Shown here: positions 1 to 9,092 of the stretch, in pieces | Numbering within the stretch: the stretch's first letter is position 1 | Layout of the letters: every line of letters starts with the position of its first letter | Made by a program: the position numbers and the translations under genes | Notes under the pieces: model-generated | What the model saw: only the letters and a program-made list of their open reading frames with translations | Database searches by the model: none | What the model was told of the DNA's origin: nothing | Source: Auxenochlorella pyrenoidosa | Taxonomy: Eukaryota > Chlorophyta > Trebouxiophyceae > Chlorellales > Chlorellaceae | Length of the DNA: 22,502 nucleotides | NCBI GenBank assembly: GCA_001430745.1 | Contig: KQ482057.1 | Location: 1,180,993-1,203,494, forward strand | Direction: 5' to 3'

Positions 1-90
1 GGACTCCCAGCAGCGCGCACCGCTGCTGCAAGGCCGAGTGCAGGCAGCACCCATCCGTTGAGGACTCCCAGCAGCGCGCACCGCTGCTGC
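1..90. repeat. 61-base-period direct repeat at window edge
   Basis: The first 29 bases of the window recur exactly at 62-90, giving a period of 61 bases. Each copy holds an internal inverted repeat (CAGCAGCG..CGCTGCTG). The second copy stops before the exon at 145, so the repeat lies in an intron or flank of the receptor kinase gene. It may be the end of a longer minisatellite running off the window; only about 1.5 units are visible. Confidence 0.7.
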
Positions 91-144
91 TGCTGACGCT
101 CGGTTGATGCACCGCCTCGCTGTCCGACCGGCCATCCCCCGCAG

Positions 145-3100
145 GGCGACTCGCACGTCGGCTTTGACAAGCAGCCTGGCGGGGCCCTCAGCGGCGATCA
201 ATCCTTTGAGGGCTTCTTCGGGCCCGCCGACTTTTTCGGCCCGCTCCAGGGCAAGACCGCCGACGACTTTGCTGCCCTGGCTGCCAACCGCCAGCTGTTT
301 GTCAATGTGCACACCCTCCAGGTGGGTGCGGCGGGATGCACTTGTGGTGATGCCCTGCTGCCTGGCACGGCAGTGCAATGATGCAGAGCTCTCTGCTCAG
401 GGTTCGCTGCTGCGTTGCAAGCCGCCCCTGCAAGCCAGCTGCCTCCTGCCCGGTGTGCTCCCCCGCCGATGCCTGCTCAGCGCCCGAGAATCTGCACAAG
501 CGGCCCCTTGCAGGACCCCACCTCTGCCATCAGCGGGCAGCTGCTGCCGCTGGGCGTGGTGAGTGCAGGATACCAGCTGGGCCCGGCTGGGCAGTCGCCA
601 GGGCTAGCATGCTGCAGGCGTGCCTGCCTGCAATGCTGCACAGGTGTACCCGCCACTGGCCACTTTCGGCTACGCCTGCAAGCAGTCAGCCTTGCCAGCT
701 GTTGTGATTGAACCTCAACCATCTGCATCAGCCCAAACCTAGCCCGAGCCCCTTCCCCTATCCCGCTGCAGCGGCTGGATGCCACCCTCCTTCCCGCTGC
801 TGGCTCAAACGACCCCGCCACCGGCTCATTCGCCTTGCTGGCTGCCCAGGATGGGAGCTTTGCTTGGCAGCTGGACTTGAAAGACATGCAGGGTCTGACC
901 ATGGTGGGTGGTGGCAGGGAGCAGGGCACAGACACGAGGCAAGCAGAGGGCCCTCGAGCTCTGGGGCAAAGTTTCCAGCCAGTCCTGATGTGCTTGGCTG
1001 CTGGTTGCAACTAGCACCAGTCTGCCAGCCTCGCGCAGGGGTATATTGACCGGGCTGCCAGGGGTTGGCCTGAGCTAAGCAAGGCGGTGCTGTCAACTGT
1101 ACCCTCCCTGGCTTGCCAGCAAACCCGCCACTGACAGTGCCTTCTCCTTTGGCCTGTATTGTGCGCCTGCTCGGCAGGTGCACATCCACAACGGGGACCC
1201 TACAGGCGGTGGGGCTGCCTTGCTGGTTGGCCTGCTGCCGCTTGGATCGGTGAGCAGCAAAGTGCCGATGGCAGGGTGGGCGTTGCGGGGCATTCCCTGC
1301 CCGACCATGAAACCAGGCCGCTACGTTCGGGAGAATGCAGAGGGCAGCAAGGGTGCGGCGCACTGAGCGCTGGGCCTGCCTTGCCCTCTTGCCTTCTGTG
1401 CAGGGCAACTCGCATGCAGAGTTTGACCCTCCCATGTCTGGCAAGGACCTCAGCTTCAGGTGAGGACCCCCTCTTCGGCTGCTGCCCCCCAAGCTGAGGC
1501 CACGCAGTATGCAGGCCAGCTTGCTGCACGTCACGCAGGGCTGCACGTGTTCGGCCTTGCCAGCACGCCCTTCCCAACCCACTGCCCGGTGGCAACGCCC
1601 AGCCTGCTCTGCTGCGCACCGCCCCACTGCAGTGGCAACTTTACTGCAGCTGACTTTTACGGCCCCTTATCGGGCAAGTCATCCGCTGACTTCATGCAGC
1701 TGGCAGACGCCGGGCAGCTGTACGTGAACGTGCACAGCGCGACAGAGGCCGTGAGCGCGCTGAGCGGGCTGCTGGGCCGCCCCGTGGCGCCCCCGCCCCC
1801 GCCAGCGCCGCCATCAGGAGGCTCATCGGTGCCTGTTGGGGCGATCGTTGGCGGCGTGGCCGGCGGGATTGGTGAGCACAGCTCCCCTCACGCCACCCTC
1901 ATCTGGGCACTGGCCCTGTTTGCAGTTCAAATGACATACCCTGCAAACACATTACCCCTACCAGCTTTGACAAAGTGCCGACGCCTCGCCTTCCTCCCCC
2001 CCCCCCCCAATGCAGCTCTCGTTGCCGCCGTTGCGGGCGTCCTGGTGTGGCGGCGGCGCCGGCGCCGCGCCGCATGCACTGGCCTGTCAGTTGAGGAGGG
2101 TGCCAGCTCCGACCTCAAGGCCAGCAGCTCTGCCGGAGAAGCAGACGCCTCCCAGAAGCTGCCGCCCAGCCCGCGGCCCTCCGGCCGGCATCGTGCAGTC
2201 CTGCCGACAAGTGCAGTTGACACTTTTCTGACGGGCAGCAAGCTGACCCACAGCGCGCCGCACACCGACCCAGGCAGCCACCTGTCGGAGCCCAGGGCCT
2301 CCTCCAAGTGAGCTGCCTGAGCGGGGGGTCATTACCCTGCATATCCAGCCAAGAAAGGCATGGAGTCCAGTGCAAGCTCCTGCCTGATGCCAGCTCAGCG
2401 TCTGTCCACTGGCAGGCAGGCGCACCCGTTGCCGTCCTCCTGAGCTCGCTGCCCGCTGCAGCTCAGCGCCCAGTGTGCGTGCCCCCTGCCCTGCACCTGG
2501 CAGGGGCAAGATGACGATTGAGGGAGACCCCCTGCTGGACTTCATCAGCAGCCGGCTGTCCAACCGCTCAGCCAGGTCGGCGGGCGGGCGCTCTGCCGGC
2601 GGCACCAGCGCCATCTCAGCCGCCACCTCCTTCAAGCATGAGGCGAGCACAGGCAACGAAGCCCTGGGGGCGCGCATGGCTGGTTTCTACAGCCGGCCTG
2701 CGCACTCGGGGTTGGGTGTGTATGTGTGGGGGGGGGGGGCCGCTAAGCGTGCATAACCAGGGGGACAGGGGTGAGCGGACTGTCAGATGCCCTGCGTCCG
2801 GCCCCTCCCTTGCAGGTTGCGTTGCTGGGCGTGAAGTGGAGCGACCTCAAGATTGAGGACAGCATCGGCACCGGGTCCTTTGGCAGGGTCTTCCTGGCCA
2901 GATACTTCTCGGTGGGTGGGTGAATCATCAGGGGCCTGCTGTGGGGAGATTGTAGATCTGTTGAGAGCGCAAGGTGTGGGCAGGTAAGGGCTGGGGGATG
3001 GGGCAAGGGGTGGAAAGCTGGAATCATGCAAGGAGACAGAACATCCTGCTGCTCCGCATGGCCGCGTCGGCGCCCCCATCACATGCTGTGGAGAGGGTGC

Positions 3101-5415
3101 CTGCCCACGTGGTGCCACGCTGCGTTGTGCTGCAGACCCCGGTGGCGGTCAAGGTGCTAGTGGACCGAGAGAACCACGCCAACGACGTGGAGAGCCTGAC
3201 GCTGCCGCCCTCGGTCATGCGCTCGCTCGAGGAGGAGGTGCGCCGCCAGGGGTGACCCCTGGCTCACACTTGTGTGCGGTGCCGTGACAGAGGGCCCACT
3301 GCGTCGCCTCCTCGCCGCCCCCCTGCGCCGCCCGCGACCTCCCTTCCTGTGGCAGTCGGGCTCATCACAGCGGACGCCCTCATCCGCTGTTGGCCACTGG
3401 CCGTGCCCTGCGCGCCCGGCCCGCCTTGCCTCGCCTGCCTTCCGCAGACGCGCGTGATGTCCCGCATCCGCCACCCCAACGTCCTCTCCCTCATGGGCCT
3501 CTGCGAGCGCCCCGCCTGCATCATCACAGAGTACTGCTCCCGCGGCAGGTGGGGGCGGCCACAACCGTCGTTGCAGGCGGTTGAGCAGAGCGCTGGCACT
3601 GTGCATCGCAGCCTGTGGTCTCCCTGCCGGCGTGCCGCTGCCAGCGCTCGGCGGGCCATGCACTCGTTGCTGCAAAACCATCAGCCGCTCCCCATGCCTT
3701 GCGCTTCCCTGCCCGCAGCCTGTTTGATGTGCTGGGGACCGCTGCCGGCGACCCCGTCCGTGCCGAGCGGCTGACCTGGAAGCTGCGCCTGGGCATGGTG
3801 GGCCGCCAGGCAGCAAGCGGACCCAGGGCACGTCCACCTGCACGATTGATTCCAGTTCGGGCCTCGGCCAGGTGGAGACGGAGCTGGCAGCCAGGCATGG
3901 CGCTGCGAGACAGCAAAAACGCCACGCTGCTCTGCCCCTTGCAGGCGATTGATGCTGCCACCGGCATGCTCTTCCTGCACAGCCGCAGCCCGCCCATCAT
4001 CCACCGCGACCTCAAGAGCCCAAACCGTGAGCAGACAAGGGCTGTAAAGCCTGCCCTTCTGCCAAAGGGGCGTCAGGACCGTATTGCTGAGAGGGCGCTG
4101 TGTGGCTGGCACTAGGCTGTGCCCCTGCTCGGTTGTTGGGGCTGCCTGCTCCTGTGCTGAGCTTTGTATTCGCTGCACTGCTCGGCTCTCTCCTATTGAG
4201 CACTCTCACGTCTGTCACTTGCTAACTTACCCACCTGCAGTGCTGGTTGACAAGCACTACACCGTCAAAGTGGTGAGGCCTGCTCCGAGGCACTTGGCCA
4301 GCTGCCTTGCATACTGCAGCAAGGAGGCCGGGAGCTTGCCAGCGCCCGGCAGGGGCCCTGATGCCACACCCCCTCTGCCGCCCTGCCCAGCTGCCCCCTG
4401 CCTCAATCGTTGCCAGCATCCTGCGCTGCACACACCGAGGCAACCACCCAACAGCACCAACAACACCTCCGCTGGTCCATGAGAACGTGCAAAAGCCGTT
4501 TTCATTGACATGCATTGGGATCGCGACGCACCGGCGCCGCTGCAGGGCGACTTCAACCTGTCGAAGATCCTGGAGGAGCAGCAGCTGGGCGGCGCCGCCC
4601 CCGGCTCCTCTATGAGCGGGGCGCTCAACCCGATCTGGCTGGCGCCCGAGGTGGTGCGCGGCGACAGGGCCACCGCGGAGAGCGACGTGTACTCCTTTGG
4701 GGTCGTGCTGTACGAGGCAAGCCCGCCGGCCAGTCAGGGGTGCTTGGGCAGGCAGTTGGGGCTGATGGTGCACGGCGGCTTGCAGTGGCTGGCGGCGGAG
4801 GGTGGGAGTGGCGTAAGGGCTGTAGCTTACCTGGTTGGTAGTCTAAGCAGGCAATGCCCTTTGGCTACAGCGGCTGCCCAGAAAGTCGGCTGCCAAGATG
4901 AATGCCAGTGCGTCAGCGTCAAAGCATGCTTCATGCTCTGCCAGGCATGGGTTCGCCACAACTCCACACTGTCCCCCTTGCCGCCCACCCCGCCTGGCTC
5001 GCAGCTGCTGACCTGGCAGCTCCCCTGGGGCGGCATGGCGCCTTTCAAGATCATGCAAGCAGTGCTAGCGGGCGAGCGGCCAGTGGTGCCGCCCCTGGAT
5101 GCGCTGCCGGGGTCGGATACCGCATCCTTTATTGGCCTGGACTCGTATATGGAGCTTATGAGGTGAGGCGGCAGGAGGAATGGATGCTGCAGCGAGGGAA
5201 GGCGGGCAGCTGGCCAGTTGCGCCGTGCCTCCTGATTAATGCGGCCGAGGAGGGAGCAGCCTGTTTCCGGTTGACCCCCTGGCAAGCGTCCGCCTTTTGC
5301 GCTGGCCTGCAGGGAGTGCTGGGCCGGCGACCCCGCAGAGCGGCCCAAATTTGATGCCGTCATCGCGCGCTTGGAGGGCCTGCTGCCCCTGGCGCCGGCG
5401 CCGCCCTCGCGCTGA
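145..5415 (+). CDS. CHRD-domain receptor-like TKL (Raf-like) protein kinase, 5' end missing
   Basis: Seventeen exons with matching phases give 716 residues: 145-321, 514-558, 772-903, 1178-1249, 1404-1459, 1633-1871, 2016-2307, 2504-2717, 2816-2911, 3136-3237, 3448-3548, 3719-3797, 3945-4026, 4241-4272, 4546-4716, 5005-5162, 5313-5415. The outer part holds the end of one CHRD domain (ends LFVNVHT) and a full second one (VHIHNG, then LYVNVHS). A Pro-rich linker, a membrane helix (about residues 227-252) and six Arg follow, then a Ser-rich juxtamembrane region. The kinase (about 417-705) has GTGSFGRVF, VAVK (K447), IIHRDLKSPN (D557), GDFN (D575) in place of DFG, and WLAPEV. All core catalytic residues except the Gly of DFG are present, so it is probably active. 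The role is inferred: sensing at the cell surface and Ser/Thr (or dual) phosphorylation inside. The donor at 2718 is the least certain boundary; the gene starts upstream of the window. Confidence 0.85.
4717..5004 (+). other. GC-AG intron in the kinase domain
   Basis: The exon ending VVLYE is followed by GAG|GCAAGC rather than a GT donor, and the next exon resumes in phase at LLTWQLPWGG. The frame and the kinase subdomain order (YSFGVVLYE then LLTWQLPW) need the junction exactly here. GC-AG is the known minor variant of U2-type introns, with consensus AG|GCAAGT. Confidence 0.8.
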
Positions 5416-6072
5416 GCATGCCAGCACTTGTAGCTCTCAGCTACAGGTCCCCTCACTGCGATGCCTGTGTAGCTTTGAACACCCTCGTTGTTTTTATCCA
5501 CTCTGGCCATCATCGTTTTCGCCAGCACTGAGCATGATGCTCCAGCAGCTGTGTCCGCCACGGACCCACCCCCCCTGCCCTTGCTCGCATGGCTGGCCGG
5601 CCTGCTGCCGCCATAACACGCTGACCCATCCTCCGCTCCTGTGCTACCTTGTCAACTCCCGGCAATCATACAGATGTCCCCATCTTTACCCATCACAGGA
5701 TAAGTGAATGTGCGGCCCTTGTCAGTACGTCGTGCGGCGGTGCGCTCCTTAGAGCTCCGCCCCCTTCTTGCCCTTCGGGTTCTCCTCAATGCTGATACGC
5801 TATGCACCACAGCGTGTACTAGGCCTTATTTGAGAAGGAGAACATGTAAATTCAGCCAGAGGATCACTTCTCTGCTTGGCCCAGCCTGGTCGTTGTTGGG
5901 CTGAGTGCAAGGCGCAGCGCGCTGGGGAGCCCAGCAGGCACCGGCTTCAAGCATCGCTCTGGCCTGCAACTGAGCGATATTGCTCGCTACGATCGCATTC
6001 TGCTCGGTCCATAGAAGCCTTTAAGGCCGCAGAGAAGCCGCTGAAACCTCCTCACCTCTCCTGGAGCCGAGG
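5416..6072 (+). other. 3' UTR of kinase gene and intergenic spacer
   Basis: No convincing exon was found. The first 430 bases up to the TGTAA at 5845 are taken as the kinase 3' UTR. The rest (5850-6072) is probably the promoter and 5' region of the next small gene; no TATA-like element stands out. Confidence 0.5.
5845..5849 (+). terminator. Poly(A) signal TGTAA of the kinase gene
   Basis: A TGTAA lies 430 bases after the kinase stop codon and before the next gene. TGTAA is the usual poly(A) signal of green algae. The 3' UTR would be long but within the normal algal range. Confidence 0.5.
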
Positions 6073-6635
6073 ATGTCAGGCGAGACTCTAGGCGTGCCTC
6101 GCTTGCTCAAGAGCTAAGCAAGGCTTGGCTTGGGCGTCAGGCCAGATAGCGCCTCACAGATGTGTGCGGGAGTCTAGCCCGAGGCAATTCCTGACTCACA
6201 GCTTCTCTGCTTGTGCTCTGCTCTGCTGTAGAGGAGGCCACAGCACCGCTGGCCCGCCTGGATCCCCAGTGGAGTGCCATTGCAGGCGGCGCCACGGCGG
6301 TGGGTCTGGCTACGATGGTGGGCGTCGCCGTGGTTGCCCTTCTGGGCCCGCCCGGCGATTTGCTGCCTCCAGGCACCTCCACCAGCCCTCCTGCAGCACA
6401 GCCCGCAGCACTGCCGACTTGTCCGGCTTGCAAGGCAGTCGGGCACCCGCCAGCTGCCCCGAGAGCGGCGCGGCTGAGCAAGCCTGCAGCCCCTGCACCC
6501 AGAACTCGTCAGCAGCAGGAGCAGCGCCGGCGTCGGGAGCAGTTCAACATCGCCGATCGGAATGTGGGAAAGGACTTAGGGGCAACTGTCGCCCTTGTAG
6601 CGAGCATGTTTGTTGCGACGATGGCACTGCTTTGA
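6073..6635 (+). CDS. Small two-helix membrane protein (member 1)
   Basis: The main exon, 6232-6635, follows an acceptor CTGTAG. It encodes a hydrophobic segment (GGATAVGLATMVGVAVVALL), a Pro/Ala linker with a CPAC motif, a charged stretch (RTRQQQEQRRRREQ) and a C-terminal hydrophobic end (LGATVALVASMFVATMALL, then stop). The exon needs one base from upstream. A 7-base first exon ATGTCAG at 6073-6079 with a GC donor supplies it and gives 136 residues beginning MSEEATAPL. This start copies the 7-base first exon of the gene at 8430 but uses a non-GT donor, so it is tentative. A TGTAA 52 bases after the stop supports the 3' end. The family is not recognised. The layout suggests a hairpin membrane protein with both hydrophobic ends in one membrane and a polar loop; this is inference. 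Confidence 0.5.
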
Positions 6636-6686
6636 TCGTAGTGAGATGCTTAGCCAGGCACACGTTCAATGACCTATAAATAAATA

Positions 6687-6691
6687 TGTAA
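6687..6691 (+). terminator. Poly(A) signal TGTAA of small gene 1
   Basis: TGTAA within an AT-rich stretch (ATAAATAAATATGTAATT), 52 bases after the stop at 6635. Good spacing for an algal 3' end, and it shows that the gene at 6073-6635 is a separate transcript from those downstream. Confidence 0.7.
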
Positions 6692-7176
6692 TTGAATTGC
6701 GCGTCCTCACTTCCTCCCGGTCAAGGTCAACGTGAAACAAGAAAACAAACCGCCAGCAGGAGTGAGATGGTCGGTGCTCCTCTCTTGAGGTTGCACTGTT
6801 CGCCGCAACACAGAATGGCCAGGTGACCTGCCCCATCGCTTCTCCACCAGCTCAGAGCATTAAAATCATTGCCTTCCTCCGAAGGTTTGAAGACACCTGA
6901 ATCAATGACGAAGGCTTGCAGAGGCGGCAGCAGGGATGCCAGCGCCGCGGCCGAGGCGTGCCCGCCGTGCACAGCGGGGCACGGTGGCCCATCTCCTTGG
7001 CGCGTCGCTGAGCCAGCCACCGTCTGCTACCTCACAGATCAAGTCGTGCGTCGCTGGTTAGCTCGTGCACAAAGCGTTCCGCGCAAGACCCGAGGCCCGA
7101 GGCCTCGGGAAGCAACCTTGCCTTGTCGGCCCTATTTTGCGAGAAAACCTGCCTTCTTTCATCCCAAAGCAGACAC
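6692..7176. other. Spacer without a supported gene
   Basis: Both strands carry open frames, including a 97-residue minus frame at 6727-7020, but none has an ATG start with splice sites, a recognisable domain or a following poly(A) signal. It probably holds the promoter of whatever is transcribed from about 7177. Confidence 0.4.
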
Positions 7177-7347
7177 ATGGGGTCCCTGGCTCGCACGCTG
7201 GCTTTCGTAGCCCTGCCCTGGCTGGCCGGGGCAGCAGCCACGGCGGCGCTGCGCCGGTGTCGAGCGGGCCCCTCCCACCCTGCCGATCCCCGGATGTGTC
7301 GCATCTGCTGGGAGGCTGAAGCGGGAGCTGGGGTGGCTGGACAATGA
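7177..7347 (+). CDS. Possible short membrane/RING-CH-like stub
   Basis: An ATG frame of 56 residues starts with a hydrophobic segment (LAFVALPWLAGAAATAAL), continues RRCRAGPSHPADPR and reaches MCRICWEAEA before a stop. CRICWE resembles the opening C-x2-C of RINGv (MARCH-type) fingers, but the rest of the finger is absent. It may be a first exon (donor candidate GTGGCT near 7331), a broken gene or chance. In another frame the DNA ends LKRELGWLDNESSDDDL and a stop at 7367-7369, which also looks like a real protein tail, so the true frame is unsettled. No TGTAA follows. Confidence 0.2.
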   Translation: MGSLARTLAFVALPWLAGAAATAALRRCRAGPSHPADPRMCRICWEAEAGAGVAGQ

Positions 7348-7817
7348 GAGCAGTGACGATGACCTCTGAGTTGCCCTGTGCGTTTCCCTTCCTGCCTTGT
7401 GTGTTTCCCTTCCATGTTGTGACAGAACAGGCGAGCCTTCAAGGTGAAGTTCACACCACACAGGTGCAATCAAGTTGGTACAGCAACTGAGAACGCAGTG
7501 GCGCCCGCAGCAGCCCAGCAGGCACAGCTCGGCCGCTTTGCTCAGTGTGCACCCCCTGTTGCTCCACTGCTGTTCTGTGAAACCTCTGGCAGCACCCATG
7601 CATCAGGCTGGCTGACAGACAGCCCAGAGTGCGCTGCAAACCCTCTGCCTCGAGGAACTTGGGCAAGCAAGACAGGGCTTTGCTCCTGCTCGCCTTGCCT
7701 GCTCCATTGCTTGTTCAAGCGCAACAGTGTGAACAGCTCACCTTACTAAGCTAGTAGCACCATCTGCTGCAGCTTGGCAGTTGCTCGATTGCAGCGCAGC
7801 AGCCCTCCCCGTACCAG
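7348..7817 (+). other. Spacer, likely promoter and 5' exons of small gene 2
   Basis: No ATG exon could be tied to the exon at 7818 with the right phase. The tract has lower GC than the flanking coding DNA. Several CAG acceptors (7780, 7794, 7799) precede 7818, so the exact start of the next exon is uncertain. Confidence 0.4.
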
Positions 7818-8107
7818 CTAGCACAGAGCTTGCATTGATGCAGCTGCTCTCAGGGTCTGCAGCAATACTTATGGCGGCGATTAGCTGCAGGCCGAGGACA
7901 CAGGGGCTGCAGCAGACATGCTCAAGTCAGGAGCAGCGCTCAGACGCTGCGCCTGAGACAGCAGAGGCAGCACTGGCCAGACGACAGCACAGGGAGGGCA
8001 CAGGACCATCAAAGATCACATGCAGCGACACACTTAGAGTGATGGGCTTTGTTGCTCTATGGCTGGCGCTGGAGGAGCTGTGCAAGGCCAGGCGGGGCCA
8101 GTCTTAG
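7818..8107 (+). CDS. Small two-helix membrane protein (member 2), 5' end unresolved
   Basis: The frame ends at TAG 8105-8107 and encodes a hydrophobic segment (LMQLLSGSAAILMAAISC), a polar Gln/Glu-rich linker (SSQEQRSDAAPETAEAALAR), then a second hydrophobic stretch (VMGFVALWLALEEL) and a basic end (CKARRGQS). It has the same order of parts as the genes at 6073 and 8430. Taking the acceptor CCAG at 7817 gives an exon that needs one upstream base, the same phase as in those two genes. The alternative is a start at ATG 7838. A TGTAA 71 bases after the stop supports a real 3' end. Sequence identity to its neighbours is low, so kinship is inferred from layout. Function unknown. Confidence 0.4.
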
Positions 8108-8177
8108 GCGGCACGCGGCGGCACCGGGCTGGCCAGCAGCATGCCCCGCCAAATCCCTTCAATGGTTGGTCCTGCAA

Positions 8178-8182
8178 TGTAA
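8178..8182 (+). terminator. Poly(A) signal TGTAA of small gene 2
   Basis: TGTAA in the stretch CCTGCAATGTAATCAAG, 71 bases after the stop at 8107. It separates this transcript from the following small gene at 8430. Confidence 0.6.
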
Positions 8183-8429
8183 TCAAGACCCGTGGCATGA
8201 TCAGCGAACGGTCAGAGTGGAGACCTCTTGTCAGACAGGAGGCAAGGCAGGAGGGGGCAAGCATAGTTGCGCTGCGTGAAATGCACGCTGGGGCGGGAGT
8301 TGGGAAGGCACCTGGCCCAGCTCTCTGTCCCCCTGCTCGCATCTTCTTTCTGTGTTTAAGAGCAACGCTTGCTGGCCTAGATCTTCATTTTGCGCGCGAC
8401 GACACTTAACACCCAGCAGCAAGACACCA

Positions 8430-8959
8430 ATGGCAGGTGGGCCCTGCTCTCTGGTTCTGTCTCCTGCCCTTGCTGTTGTTGTTGCCATGAGCAATCAAGA
8501 TTCGAGAGGGGGGCTGCTCTGTCGCAGGAAGCAGCGCACTGAGCTGCCGAGGAACAAACCACACACCTCCCGTCTTTCTCTTCCCACTGGTGCTCGGCAG
8601 GACAAAGGCCACCAGCAAAGGAGCAGCGCAAGCTGACCCTGCAGGGGCTTCTGACAGCCGGCGCTGTGGGAGTTGGGCTGGGCCTGGTGCTGGCTGCGGC
8701 TGCTCACGCGCACGCTTCTGTGCAGGCAGGCCCCACGGCAGCTGCACAGACCGCTGCACCCAGCACTGCCCAGCCAGTGCAGCAGGCAGGCACACAGGTT
8801 GCTGACCCTGCTCGTCGGGGAGCAACACGCCCTGCTCGGCATGCACACCAGCAGGAGGACGGCATCAACTCCATGGCGGTTGCGGCCTACGTCGCTACCT
8901 TTGTTGCTATAGTGCTGTGGCCCCTCTTCTTTGCTCTGCATGCTGGCCTCTTCTGGTAG
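8430..8959 (+). CDS. Small two-helix membrane protein (member 3)
   Basis: Two exons, 8430-8436 (ATGGCAG) and 8601-8959, with a GT donor and CAG acceptor, give 121 residues. The start reads MAGQRPPAKEQRKLTLQG. A hydrophobic segment follows (LLTAGAVGVGLGLVLAAAA), then a Gln/Ala/Thr linker, then a C-terminal hydrophobic end (MAVAAYVATFVAIVLWPLFF, then ALHAGLFW and stop). The 7-base first exon is supported because the long exon needs exactly one upstream base and the ATG-GCA-G|GTGGGC junction provides it. Family not recognised. The end is 133 bases from the convergent gene at 9093. No TGTAA was seen after the stop, so the 3' UTR may overlap that gene. Localisation to a membrane is inferred from hydrophobicity alone. 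Confidence 0.55.
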
Positions 8960-9092
8960 GCTCTACATGCAGCTTGCATCGGCAGCTGAACCCGTATTGC
9001 TTGCAAGTCAGATACAAACAGAATCCGCCCTGGAGAGGGTGCGCCGCCGGTGCAAAGCACTTTGGCGCTGGGCCATAGCCGTGCCTGTCGCC

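Noticed and set aside
758..1627. 289-residue minus-strand frame
   Set aside because: Lies across the CHRD exons and introns of the plus-strand receptor kinase, which are supported by domain and phase.
6727..7020. 97-residue minus frame with a protein-like middle (FVIDSGVFKPSEEGNDFNAL)
   Set aside because: No splice sites, poly(A) signal or family match; kept only as part of an unassigned spacer.
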